Part shown: positions 25,849 through 34,216 of the stretch, piece by piece
Layout of the letters: every line of letters begins with the position of its first letter
How positions within the stretch are numbered: the first letter of the stretch is position 1
NCBI RefSeq assembly: GCF_016908315.1
Contig: NZ_JAFBDQ010000007.1
Span: forward strand, 111,422 to 175,421
Direction: 5' to 3'
Origin: Halanaerobacter jeridensis
Lineage (GTDB): Bacteria; Bacillota; Halanaerobiia; Halobacteroidales; Halobacteroidaceae
Length of the DNA stretch: 64,000 nt
The notes under the pieces: model-generated
Database searches by the model: none
Told to the model about the DNA's origin: nothing
The model's input: the letters and a program-made list of their open reading frames with translations, nothing else
Position numbers and translations under genes: made by a program

Positions 25849-26874
25849 ATGATTAAAAAAAGTATATTAATTTTATTAATAGTAATATTAAGTAGTGGTT
25901 TAGCAGTAGCTAATGATCCTGAAACAACATTAATACCTATTCCCCTAATCTTTAGTAGTCCTGAAACTGGGTTAGCAGGTGGAGGAATGGGGATGTACTT
26001 TAAAGATACTGAATTAAAAAATATCCAAAGCCGATTTGGTGCTTTTTATACTGCGGAAGGTCAGGCTAATCTCTTTTTACAAGCTGAGCAAGAAGTAGAT
26101 GAATATAAATATAGCGGACAATTTAGTTATCAAGATTGGGTTAATAAATTTTATGGTTTGAATAATGAAGTTGTTTTTAATGATGGCTTAGAATATGATT
26201 CGCAAGGTTTTTCTGTGGAAGGTGGAATTAGTAAGCGTTTAGCTCCTAATAGTTTTTTAGGATTGGTTGCAAATTATGAAAGTTATGATTTGAATTTAGA
26301 ACGGAAGCTAAAGCAAAATATTAGAGGAATTGCTGGAGTTGATCTATGGGGCTTAGGTCTGAAGTATACTTATGATACTAGAGATAGAATGATGGACACA
26401 AGGTCAGGTCAATATTTAGAATATCAATCTATAATTCATAGTGAAGATTTTTCTGAATCTGATTTTATAGCTCATGAACTAGATTATAGATTTTTTAAGC
26501 AATTAGCTCCTAAACATGTTTTAGGTTGGCAGAGTAAATTAATAATCACTAACGGTGCTCTTCCCTTACAAAAAATGAATTCTTTAGGTAATATGAGAAT
26601 TTTACGTGGTTATGAGAGTGATAAATTTTTAGCAGCTAATAAAGTAGCTACTCAATTAGAATATAGATATCCTATTTATAAAAAATGGTCAGGCACCTTA
26701 TTTGCTGGAATAGGTGAAGTTTATCAAGAGTTTGAAGTAGATGATTTAGAAGAAAGTTGGGGACTAGGTTTGAGATATAATTTAGATAAAAAACGAGGTG
26801 TCAATTTGCGGATGGATTTTGCCTTTAATTCTCAACAAAGTAATTTTTATTTTAATGTAGGAGAAGCGTTCTAA
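25849..26874 (+). CDS. Omp85/D15-type outer-membrane beta-barrel without POTRA domains
   Basis: 341 residues from ATG 25849. A signal peptide (hydrophobic residues 5-19, ending AVAND) precedes amphipathic strands. Family features are the SPETGLAGGG start, LGLKYTYDTRDRMMDTRSGQ, the MRILRGYESDKFLAANK segment like the Omp85 lid-lock region, YRYPIYKKWSGTLFAGIGE, and a final strand ending in Phe (NFYFNVGEAF), the usual barrel-assembly signal. Only the 'surface antigen' barrel is present, with no POTRA repeats. It implies an outer membrane in this host. Confidence 0.82.
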   Translation: MIKKSILILLIVILSSGLAVANDPETTLIPIPLIFSSPETGLAGGGMGMYFKDTELKNIQSRFGAFYTAEGQANLFLQAEQEVDEYKYSGQFSYQDWVNKFYGLNNEVVFNDGLEYDSQGFSVEGGISKRLAPNSFLGLVANYESYDLNLERKLKQNIRGIAGVDLWGLGLKYTYDTRDRMMDTRSGQYLEYQSIIHSEDFSESDFIAHELDYRFFKQLAPKHVLGWQSKLIITNGALPLQKMNSLGNMRILRGYESDKFLAANKVATQLEYRYPIYKKWSGTLFAGIGEVYQEFEVDDLEESWGLGLRYNLDKKRGVNLRMDFAFNSQQSNFYFNVGEAF

Positions 26875-26914
26875 CTTTACATTTAAAGTACTAAGCTAAA
26901 TGGGAGGTTTGATT

Positions 26915-27118
26915 GTGACAACATGCAAGTGGTTTGCAGTTTGTCCGATGCGTAGATATTATGAGCAAGGCAAGTTGGATCAAAAGTGGATTGAAAATTA
27001 TTGTAAAGGAGATAATCAAAATTGCCAGCGTTATCAGATGGAGGAGAATGGAGAACCGCATCCTGATTATATGCTGCCTGATGGTTCCTTGGATGAATCT
27101 TTAAAAAAGAATATATAA
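26915..27118 (+). CDS. Small four-cysteine protein, distant relative 3
   Basis: 67 residues from GTG 26915, 7 bases after GGGAGG. Cysteines at 4, 10, 30 and 37 give C-x5-CPM and YC-x6-C-x-RY, the same spacing as the two proteins near 20-21 kb with a shorter middle. The end reads HPDYMLPDGSLDESL. Similar short proteins are common in anaerobic Firmicutes, and some carry misleading enzyme names. No enzyme domain is visible. Likely a metal or Fe-S binder of unknown role. Confidence 0.75.
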   Translation: MTTCKWFAVCPMRRYYEQGKLDQKWIENYCKGDNQNCQRYQMEENGEPHPDYMLPDGSLDESLKKNI

Positions 27119-27122
27119 TCAC

Positions 27123-27155
27123 AAATGCAATCCTTAATTGGGTTGCATTTTTATT
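27123..27155. terminator. Terminator after the 67-aa four-cysteine gene
   Basis: AAATGCAATCC pairs with GGGTTGCATTT around TTAATT and is followed by T-rich sequence. Confidence 0.85.
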
Positions 27156-27214
27156 TTTGAATATTAAATTAAAATTTGGCAAAAAATCTATAAAAAATGC
27201 GTTATAAAGAAGGT

Positions 27215-27279
27215 AATAAAGTAGAAAAAGAGAATATATTAAGTGGAAGTGCAATATTTTGTAGAATAAAGTAGAAAAA
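27215..27279 (+). repeat. Direct repeat of 15 bp with 50-bp period upstream of pilB
   Basis: AATAAAGTAGAAAAA occurs at 27215-27229 and again at 27265-27279. A 50-bp period puts both copies on nearly the same face of the DNA. It may be a regulator site of the pilus promoter. Confidence 0.4.
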
Positions 27280-27355
27280 AGATGTAAAATGTTTAATAAT
27301 ATGTAAATAAAATAGATCTATTGCTTTTAGTTTTTCAAGGGGAAGGAGTCATAAT

Positions 27356-29044
27356 ATGATTAATAAAAAGCGTTTAGGAGATATTTTACTTGATGCGGGA
27401 TTTATCAGTCAAGATGAATTATTTGAAGCCCTAGATGTGCAAGAAGAAACTGATAAACGTTTAGGACAAGTATTAATTGATATGGGAGTAATTACAGAAT
27501 TAGATGTAGTAGAAGCCCTTGAATATCAACTTGGTATAACGCAAGTCGACCTTAAAAAATTTGTAATCAAGCCTGAAATCATCAATCTTATTCCCCAAGA
27601 TTTAGCAGAAAAAAGCCAGGCAATTCCGATTAGAAAAGATGGAGATAGTTTGAAAGTAGCTATGGCTGATCCACTTGATGTTGTAGCGATTGACGATATC
27701 CGCCGAGAAACTGGTTATGAAATAGATCCTGTAATTGCTACTCAATCAGAAATTCAACAAGCTCTAGACCAATATTTTGGCAATGAAGAAGAAGTAGACC
27801 GAATGATTGAAGAGATTGATTCAGCTGATGGAGAAGAAGCGGAAATGGGATTAGACCAGTTAAAAGAAGCAGTTGATGAAGCTCCAGTTGTAAGATTAGT
27901 GAATAATATAATTAATGAGGGGATTAAATTAAGAGCAAGTGATATTCATATTGACCCCCAAGATGAAGAAATTAGAGTTCGCTATCGAGTTGATGGTATT
28001 TTGCATACTGAAATGAATATTCCGCGTAATATTCATTCAGCTTTAATATCACGAATTAAGATTATGGCAGATTTAGATATTGCTAAGCGTCGTCTACCCC
28101 AAGATGGTAGAATTCAAATGATAGTTGATGATCGAGAAGTTGATTTGCGAATTTCTACTCTACCTACTGTGCGAGGAGAAAAATTAGTAATTAGAGTTTT
28201 AGATAAAAATGATTTAATGCTTGATTTAGATAAATTAGGTTTTATACCTGAACATTTAAAAGCATTTCGGGGTATGATTCAACAAGCCCACGGTATGGTT
28301 TTAATTACTGGGCCAACTGGGAGCGGGAAGACAACTACTCTTTATTCGGCCTTGAGTTCATTAGATACTGAAACAAGTAATGTTATTACCGTTGAAGATC
28401 CAGTCGAATATCGTTTAGAAGGAATTAATCAGGTGCAGATCAGTGAGAAAAAAGGTTTAACTTTTAGTCGGGGTTTACGTTCTATTTTGCGTCAGGATCC
28501 TGATATAGTGATGGTAGGAGAGATTAGAGATGAAGAAACTGCTAAGATTGCTATTCATGCTGCTTTAACAGGTCACTTAGTTTTTAGTACTCTGCATACC
28601 AATGAGGCGGCAGGGGCAGTTTCCCGCTTAGTAGATATGGGAGTTGAACCATTCTTAGTAGCTTCGGCAGTAAAAGGAGTAGTAGCGCAGCGATTATTAA
28701 GAACTCTCTGTCCTGAATGTAAATTAGAAGAAGAACAAGAATTTATGGACCCAGAAATTAAGCGTTATTTAACTCATCAAGATAAAATTAATCTCTATAC
28801 TAGCGAAGGATGTGCCTATTGTAATGAAACCGGGTATAGAGGGCGAACAGCAATTCATGAAGTTTTAGAGATGACGCCTAAAATACAAAATTTAATTGCT
28901 AAAGATACTACTTCAGCGCAAATAAATCAAGCTGCAGCAGAAGAAGGAATGATCAGTATGGAAGAAGTAGGAATTAGAAAAGTTAATCAAGGGATTACTA
29001 CTTTAGAAGAAGTTATGCGTGTTACTAAAGTCCAGATTACTTAG
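27356..29044 (+). CDS. pilB: Type IV pilus extension ATPase PilB
   Basis: 562 residues from ATG 27356 after GGGGAAGGAG. Residues about 1-150 are the GspE/PilB N-terminal domain. The motor domain has GPTGSGKTTTLYSAL (Walker A), RQDPDIVMVGEIRDEETA (Walker B) and GHLVFSTLHTNEA. CPECK and CAYC form the four-cysteine zinc site. It powers pilin polymerisation at the cytoplasmic face. First gene of the pilus cluster. Confidence 0.95.
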   Translation: MINKKRLGDILLDAGFISQDELFEALDVQEETDKRLGQVLIDMGVITELDVVEALEYQLGITQVDLKKFVIKPEIINLIPQDLAEKSQAIPIRKDGDSLKVAMADPLDVVAIDDIRRETGYEIDPVIATQSEIQQALDQYFGNEEEVDRMIEEIDSADGEEAEMGLDQLKEAVDEAPVVRLVNNIINEGIKLRASDIHIDPQDEEIRVRYRVDGILHTEMNIPRNIHSALISRIKIMADLDIAKRRLPQDGRIQMIVDDREVDLRISTLPTVRGEKLVIRVLDKNDLMLDLDKLGFIPEHLKAFRGMIQQAHGMVLITGPTGSGKTTTLYSALSSLDTETSNVITVEDPVEYRLEGINQVQISEKKGLTFSRGLRSILRQDPDIVMVGEIRDEETAKIAIHAALTGHLVFSTLHTNEAAGAVSRLVDMGVEPFLVASAVKGVVAQRLLRTLCPECKLEEEQEFMDPEIKRYLTHQDKINLYTSEGCAYCNETGYRGRTAIHEVLEMTPKIQNLIAKDTTSAQINQAAAEEGMISMEEVGIRKVNQGITTLEEVMRVTKVQIT

Positions 29045-29056
29045 GAGTGGTGAGTG

Positions 29057-30103
29057 ATGAAGTTAAAGAATATTCTAGAGAAGGCAGTCCGAAGAGAAGC
29101 ATCTGATATTCATTTAACTGTAGGAGTTGAAGCAACAATTAGAATTAATGGTCGTTTAGAGAAATTGACTAATCAAAAGTTGTCAGTGTCTGATTTGAAG
29201 GCAGTGATGACTGAACTATTAGATAAAGATACAAGAGCAGAGTTTGAAGAGGCGGGCGAAGTAGATTTTGCTTATCACTTAGATGATTATCATTTTCGAG
29301 TTAATGCTTTTCATCAACAGGGAGACCCGGCCGCAGCTTTACGGATTTTACCTGATCAAATACCACAATTAGCTGACTTAGGTGTACCTAAGGAGTTAAA
29401 AGAAGTGGTCAAAAAACCGCGGGGGTTATTTTTAGTAACTGGTCCGACAGGAAGTGGTAAGTCAACTACTCTAGCAGCAATGATTAATCGCGTTAATCAA
29501 CGTCGAGATAAGCATATTATTACCTTAGAAGATCCAATTGAATATGTACACGAACATCAGAAATCAATTATCAATCAGCGAGAAATAGGTAGAGATACCC
29601 AAGGTTTTGCGCCGGGATTACGGGCAGCTTTACGACAGGATCCTGATATTATTTTAGTTGGTGAGATGCGGGATTTAGAGACTATTTCTACAGCTTTAAA
29701 GGCGGCTGAAACTGGACATCTTGTTTTGGCTACTCTGCATACTAATGGTGCTTCTGAGACAATAGAACGGATTATTAATGTTTTTCCTCCGCATCAACAG
29801 ACACAAGTACGGACACAGTTGGCCCTTAGTCTGCAGGGAGTGTTATCACAACAATTATTGCCTACAATAGATGGTCAAGACCGAGTAGTAGCGACAGAAA
29901 TGTTAGTGATTAATTCAGCAGTGCAGAATCTGATTCGGGAAGGAAAGACACATCAATTAGAGTCAGTGATGCAGACAGGTAAAGATGAAGGAATGCATAC
30001 TATGGATTATTCCCTTCGTGAATTATATCTACAGGGAGATATTAGACGAAAAGAAGCTATGGCTAAAGCCGATGACGAGAAAATACTAGATAATATGTTA
30101 TAG
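29057..30103 (+). CDS. pilT: Type IV pilus retraction ATPase PilT
   Basis: 348 residues from ATG 29057, 12 bases after pilB, preceded by GGAGTGGTGAG. Landmarks are REASDIHLTVG, GPTGSGKSTTLAAMI (Walker A), RQDPDIILVGEMRDLETI (Walker B) and GHLVLATLHTNGA. It drives pilus disassembly and twitching. Length is that of classical PilT. Only one pilT copy is visible. Confidence 0.95.
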   Translation: MKLKNILEKAVRREASDIHLTVGVEATIRINGRLEKLTNQKLSVSDLKAVMTELLDKDTRAEFEEAGEVDFAYHLDDYHFRVNAFHQQGDPAAALRILPDQIPQLADLGVPKELKEVVKKPRGLFLVTGPTGSGKSTTLAAMINRVNQRRDKHIITLEDPIEYVHEHQKSIINQREIGRDTQGFAPGLRAALRQDPDIILVGEMRDLETISTALKAAETGHLVLATLHTNGASETIERIINVFPPHQQTQVRTQLALSLQGVLSQQLLPTIDGQDRVVATEMLVINSAVQNLIREGKTHQLESVMQTGKDEGMHTMDYSLRELYLQGDIRRKEAMAKADDEKILDNML

Positions 30104-30120
30104 ATTGAGAGGTGGGAGTG

Positions 30121-31332
30121 GTGGAAAAGAATTTCCATTATAAAGCCCGAGATCAGCAAGGAGTAGTTTCGGAAGGTACTATTGAAGCAGAAAGTAAAGA
30201 GTATGTAGTGCAGAGATTGAAAAAGCAGGGCTATTATATTTCTAATGTGGAAGAAGTAGAAGAAAGATCCGAGATTAGTTTCAGCTTCAACTTCTTTCAA
30301 GGAGTAGGGCTAAAGGATTTAGTTTTATTCTCACGGCAATTTGCAACAATGATTAAATCGGGAGTTTCACTAGTGCGGTCTTTGACGATCTTGGCCCGCC
30401 AAGTAGGAAATACTACCCTGCAGGAAACCATTGAAAAAGTTCAAGAAGATGTTGAAAGCGGCAGCAGTCTATCAGAGGCAATGGCTGAGCATAGAGATGT
30501 TTTTCCGCAGTTATTTATTAGTATGATTGCCGCTGGTGAGACTGGTGGAGTGATGGATGAAGTATTAGAAGAGATGGCAGATCACTTTGAACGTGAAAAT
30601 GACTTGAAGCAACAAGTTACTTCAGCCATGGCTTATCCAGCAGTGATTACATTAGTTGCTGTATCAGTAGTCTTTTTCTTGATTACAGTAGTGTTACCTA
30701 GCTTTGTCGGAATCTTTTCCGGTTTAGATACTAAGTTGCCACTACCAACGAGAGTTTTATTGCAAGTGAGCGATATTATGTCGAACTATTGGTATCTATT
30801 GTTTGGTGGAGTAGTGGCTGTGATAGCTAGTATCTACTTTTATTATCAGACAGAAGCTGGTAAGAAACAGATAGATTGGCTACTCTTAAAAACACCCTTG
30901 ATTGGAGATTTGATTACCAAGATTTCTGTTGCTCGCTTCAGCAGTACCCTAGCGATTTTGTTGACTAGCGGTGTTTCTATCTTAGAAGGATTGGAAGTAG
31001 TTAGTAATATTATTTCTAATCAGATTATTTCAGAGAGGATTGCTGAAGCAAAAATAAATGTTAGCGAAGGAAATAGTTTTACTGCTCCCTTAAAACGGGA
31101 TAATGTTTTTCCACCACTAGTGATTCAAATGATTAAAGTAGGTGAAGAGACTGGTAATTTAGAAGAGATGTTGGATAAAGTATCTGATTTTTATGATCAA
31201 GAAGTCGAGTATAAAGTAGAGAGTATGGTCTCCTTGATTGAACCAGCATTGATTTTAGGTTTAGGTCTAGTAGTTGGTAGTATTGTTGCAGCAGTAATGC
31301 TGCCGATGTTCAGTATGATGCAGGGTTTTTAG
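30121..31332 (+). CDS. pilC: Type IV pilus inner-membrane platform protein PilC
   Basis: 403 residues. Start chosen at GTG 30121, 8 bases after GAGAGG; an adjacent GTG at 30118 is possible and GTG 30112 overlaps the site. Two T2SSF domains are seen, with FSRQFATMIKSGVSLVRSL and FSSTLAILLTSGVSILEGL as their openings, and three membrane segments near residues 168-195, 220-240 and 370-395. It links PilB/PilT to the growing pilus. Confidence 0.93.
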   Translation: MEKNFHYKARDQQGVVSEGTIEAESKEYVVQRLKKQGYYISNVEEVEERSEISFSFNFFQGVGLKDLVLFSRQFATMIKSGVSLVRSLTILARQVGNTTLQETIEKVQEDVESGSSLSEAMAEHRDVFPQLFISMIAAGETGGVMDEVLEEMADHFERENDLKQQVTSAMAYPAVITLVAVSVVFFLITVVLPSFVGIFSGLDTKLPLPTRVLLQVSDIMSNYWYLLFGGVVAVIASIYFYYQTEAGKKQIDWLLLKTPLIGDLITKISVARFSSTLAILLTSGVSILEGLEVVSNIISNQIISERIAEAKINVSEGNSFTAPLKRDNVFPPLVIQMIKVGEETGNLEEMLDKVSDFYDQEVEYKVESMVSLIEPALILGLGLVVGSIVAAVMLPMFSMMQGF

Positions 31333-31580
31333 ATAGTTTATAGTTGATAGTTAACAATTTACAGTTAAAATTAATTTCAAAATCTTAAAACCTAGCATCC
31401 AAAACAAGAACTAAAGAGATAATGCGATTATAATATGTTTATTTTGCAATTGGTGAAATTTGAGATAATTTGGTAATTTTAAAGTGTATCTATAGATTTT
31501 AGTATTAAGGTTTTAGGTTTTTGTTGTTAAGGTTTTGATTTTAACTGTCTACTGTAAACTGTCCATTGTGAACTATTAAA
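31333..31580. repeat. Long imperfect inverted repeat of degenerate words
   Basis: The left side (ATAGTTTATAGTTGATAG, ACAATTTACAGTTAAAAT) and the right side (TTTTAACTGTCTACTG, CTGTCCATTGTGAACTATT) are imperfect reverse complements, so about 245 bases can fold into one long hairpin. Words like GTCCATTGTGAA recur at 33101-33178. There is no ORF. It separates pilC from pilA. Confidence 0.5.
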
Positions 31581-31663
31581 AAGGGGGTGCATAGCTGAGC
31601 TTTTGCTAAATAGTGGACTTAATTATGTAATATGATCTTAGAATAATGAAAAGAGGATCTGTG

Positions 31664-31805
31664 GCTTGATTTATAGTTTTTAGATATGCATTTAAAATGG
31701 ATTATATTGATGTTATTGCTATTTTAAGTTTAATTTTTTAATTCTCCATTGTTAATTATAAATTATCAATTGATGGTGGAAATGCTGAGAAACTATAAAT
31801 CAAGC
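31664..31805 (+). promoter_or_regulatory. pilA leader with a 16-bp long-range helix
   Basis: GCTTGATTTATAGTTT (31664-31679) is the exact reverse complement of AAACTATAAATCAAGC (31790-31805). The 110 bases between contain smaller pairings near 31739-31778. The right arm ends 66 bases before the pilin ATG. It could be a folded untranslated leader controlling pilin synthesis or the ends of a small repeat element. It does not match riboswitch classes I can recall. Confidence 0.45.
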
Positions 31806-31871
31806 TCGGTACGATGGATGTAGTAAGTGATTTAGTAGAGAGTACAAAAAAATAATCAAGAGGTGATCAAA

Positions 31872-32288
31872 ATGTTAAAGAGAATAAGAGAAGGATTCAG
31901 TGCAGAAGCTGGTTTTACTTTAATTGAATTGATGTTAGTTGTTGCTGTGTTAGGTATTATTGCTGGAATTGCTGTACCGCAGATTACTGGCGTCCGAAAT
32001 AGAGCTGCAATGGGTAAGCTAGAATCTACTGCTAATACTATTAGAAATGCTATGGAGCGGGAAAAATCAATGTCAGATACTGGAGTCTATCCTAGTTTAA
32101 CTGAAGGAGAGCAAACCCTTTCAGATTTAAGCGGTGACCTCACTAATACTGATTTATCTGGTGATGATAGTATTACAGTAACTGTTGATAGTAGTGGTGA
32201 TGATGCCTACTCAATAACTTTAAGTAGTCCTAATGCTGATAATGATGTTATTGTAGATGATACTGGTATTTCAACTTCAACTAATTAA
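31872..32288 (+). CDS. pilA: Major type IV pilin PilA
   Basis: 138 residues from ATG 31872 after AGAGGTGA; a GTG at 31863 is part of that site. The class III leader MLKRIREGFSAEAG is cut before FTLIELMLVVAVLGIIAGIA, with Glu5 present in the mature protein. The short C-terminal half is rich in Asp, Ser and Thr, without a cysteine pair. Pilin subunit exported and assembled by PilB/C. Confidence 0.92.
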   Translation: MLKRIREGFSAEAGFTLIELMLVVAVLGIIAGIAVPQITGVRNRAAMGKLESTANTIRNAMEREKSMSDTGVYPSLTEGEQTLSDLSGDLTNTDLSGDDSITVTVDSSGDDAYSITLSSPNADNDVIVDDTGISTSTN

Positions 32289-32352
32289 TTTAAATCTCAC
32301 AGCGGCATGATTATCATGTCGCTCCAATTTCTTTTTAGAAAGGAGTCTACTA

Positions 32353-33099
32353 TTGACAGCAACTTTAGTCTTTATTTTCGGACTGATGATCGGTAGTTTT
32401 CTTAATGTAGTCATCTACCGACTACCACAAGAAGAATCAATTGTATTTCCCAGTTCACACTGCCCGGATTGCGGGACTGAACTACAGGCGATTGATTTAA
32501 TTCCAGTAGTTAGTTTTCTATGGAATAAAGGACACTGCCGTTACTGTGGAAGCAAAATTTCTTATCAATATCCATTAGTGGAGTTATTAACTGCCTTGAT
32601 ATTTATTCTATTATATCATCAATATTATTTGACTATGCAGTTTGTGGTCTATGCTCTTTTAGCCTCTGCTTTAATAGCAGTCAGTATTATTGATTTACAG
32701 CACTTAATCATTCCTAATCAAATAACCTATCCTGGGATTATAGTTGCCTTCTTATTGAGTTTTCTCAATCCTGAGATTAGTTATATTAATTCCTTATTAG
32801 GAATTCTAGGACCAGCTTTATTGTTGTTTTTAATTGCTGTAGTTAGTAGAGGTGGTTTAGGGATGGGGGATGTAAAATTGATAGCAGTGCTAGGTGGTTT
32901 TATAGGTTGGCAGAAGGCTCTTGTAGCTATTTTCATTGGCTCAATCATTGGGTCTATTATTGGATTATATTTGATTGTAGTTAGTGATAAAGGTTTGAAG
33001 AGTAAATTACCGTTAGGAGTTTTTCTATCTTTAGGTGGTTTAGTGATGATCTTGTGGGGCCAAGAAATAATTGATTTTTATTGGCAGTTGATCCTTTAA
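32353..33099 (+). CDS. pilD: Prepilin peptidase/N-methyltransferase PilD
   Basis: 248 residues from TTG 32353 after AAAGGAG. Membrane protein with the methylase region cysteine pairs CPDC and CRYC, and the two catalytic Asp motifs of GXGD proteases: SIIDLQHLIIPNQ and GGLGMGDVKL. It processes the leader of PilA and the minor pilins encoded around it. Confidence 0.93.
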   Translation: MTATLVFIFGLMIGSFLNVVIYRLPQEESIVFPSSHCPDCGTELQAIDLIPVVSFLWNKGHCRYCGSKISYQYPLVELLTALIFILLYHQYYLTMQFVVYALLASALIAVSIIDLQHLIIPNQITYPGIIVAFLLSFLNPEISYINSLLGILGPALLLFLIAVVSRGGLGMGDVKLIAVLGGFIGWQKALVAIFIGSIIGSIIGLYLIVVSDKGLKSKLPLGVFLSLGGLVMILWGQEIIDFYWQLIL

Positions 33100-33100
33100 T

Positions 33101-33178
33101 GATTTGGAAACAGTGGATAATTGAGAGTTTACAGTTTTTAGTTGTTAATTATCAATTGTCCATTGTAAATTGATTTAT
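33101..33178. repeat. Imperfect hairpin between pilD and the next pilin gene
   Basis: ACAGTGGATAATTGAGAG and TTATCAATTGTCCATTGT are imperfect reverse complements, with further pairing inside. It shares words with the element at 31333-31580. Confidence 0.45.
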
Positions 33179-33196
33179 AAAGGAGAGCTGGCGAGT

Positions 33197-33640
33197 ATGA
33201 AAAAATGGATTTATAATTGCGAAGCTGGATTTAGCATGATTGAACTGTTAGTAGGAATTTCTATTTTATCGATTGCTCTGGTACCGATTGCTGGTTTTTT
33301 TGTTAATAATACTCGGATGGTGAATGATATTGATCAGCAAAGTCAAGCTTTGAACTTGGCTAAGCGGGTCATAGAGGATTTAAAGGGGACTGCTGTTCAA
33401 GCTGATAAATTAAATCAGGATTTTACGACGCAGTTAGAAGCGGCTGAAGAGAGTTGGAATCAAAAAACGCCCAAAGATTTGCAGAATGAATTGGATGTGC
33501 AAGGACAATATCAAATAGAAGTAACACTTGAAAACCATAGTGGATCTGATTTGAAAGAAGTAACAGTAGAAGTATTTTGGAATTCAAATCAAACAGACCC
33601 TCCTAGTGTAAAATTAGAGACCTTATTGGCAAGAAGGTGA
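33197..33640 (+). CDS. Minor pilin, PilV-like
   Basis: 147 residues from ATG 33197. The class III leader MKKWIYNCEAG precedes FSMIELLVGISILSIALVPI with Glu5. The remainder is a small globular domain. Position just before two more pilin-like genes matches PilV/PilI in other clusters. Such minor pilins prime pilus assembly. The start is set by GGAGAG at 33182-33187; 33170 lies upstream of that site. Confidence 0.82.
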   Translation: MKKWIYNCEAGFSMIELLVGISILSIALVPIAGFFVNNTRMVNDIDQQSQALNLAKRVIEDLKGTAVQADKLNQDFTTQLEAAEESWNQKTPKDLQNELDVQGQYQIEVTLENHSGSDLKEVTVEVFWNSNQTDPPSVKLETLLARR

Positions 33641-33644
33641 TAAG

Positions 33645-34199
33645 ATGAAGCAGCAAAATGAGGGTTTTACTTTAATAGAAATTTTAGTTGTACTTAGTAT
33701 CATGGGGGTTGTAGCTACTGCTGTGACCAACCTCTTTGTGGCGGGATGGAATTCATCACAATATACTCAAGAGCAATTATCATTAAAAACAGAAGAAAGA
33801 TTTATTCTTAATCGCTTAGAAGACAATATAATGCGTAGTCGAGAAGTTGAAGTTAGAAATAGTGGTTCTGAATTAGTGCTTAAAATAACGACTGATGATG
33901 ATGCTGAGCCGGAAGAATGTCTGAAATATGCTGTAGAAAAAAACATTTTAAAGATATGGCAGGTAGCTACTACTAACGAAACAAAGAAGATAGGAGAAGA
34001 TAAATGGCCTGATAATGATCCAGGGAGTAGTTGGGGTTCAGCTGTGAATGTAACACAAAAGATTATAGTTGATACCGAATATAATTATGATTCAGAGATG
34101 AATATTCTTGAAATTGATATCGGTTTAACAAAAGATGAAGACTTTACTGAAGCTGACTATAGAGTTAAAGAAATTTTTAATCTGCGGTTATTAGATTAG
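33645..34199 (+). CDS. Minor pilin, PilW/PilJ-like
   Basis: 184 residues from ATG 33645, four bases after the previous stop. Very short leader MKQQNEG, then FTLIEILVVLSIMGVVATAV. The body (FVAGWNSSQYTQEQLSLKTE, RFILNRLEDNI) looks like the 'J/W' class that contributes to the pilus tip complex. No cysteines. Confidence 0.8.
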   Translation: MKQQNEGFTLIEILVVLSIMGVVATAVTNLFVAGWNSSQYTQEQLSLKTEERFILNRLEDNIMRSREVEVRNSGSELVLKITTDDDAEPEECLKYAVEKNILKIWQVATTNETKKIGEDKWPDNDPGSSWGSAVNVTQKIIVDTEYNYDSEMNILEIDIGLTKDEDFTEADYRVKEIFNLRLLD

Positions 34200-34216
34200 A
34201 GAAAGAGGTGATCACT

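Noticed and set aside
26883..27254. Minus-strand frame covering the third four-cysteine gene
   Set aside because: The plus strand has a clear ribosome binding site, conserved cysteine pattern and terminator; the antisense frame has none of these.
31774..31792. GGTGG...GCTGAGA resembling the TPP riboswitch core
   Set aside because: The second conserved half (ACCTGATCTGG-type) is missing and pilA is not a thiamine gene.
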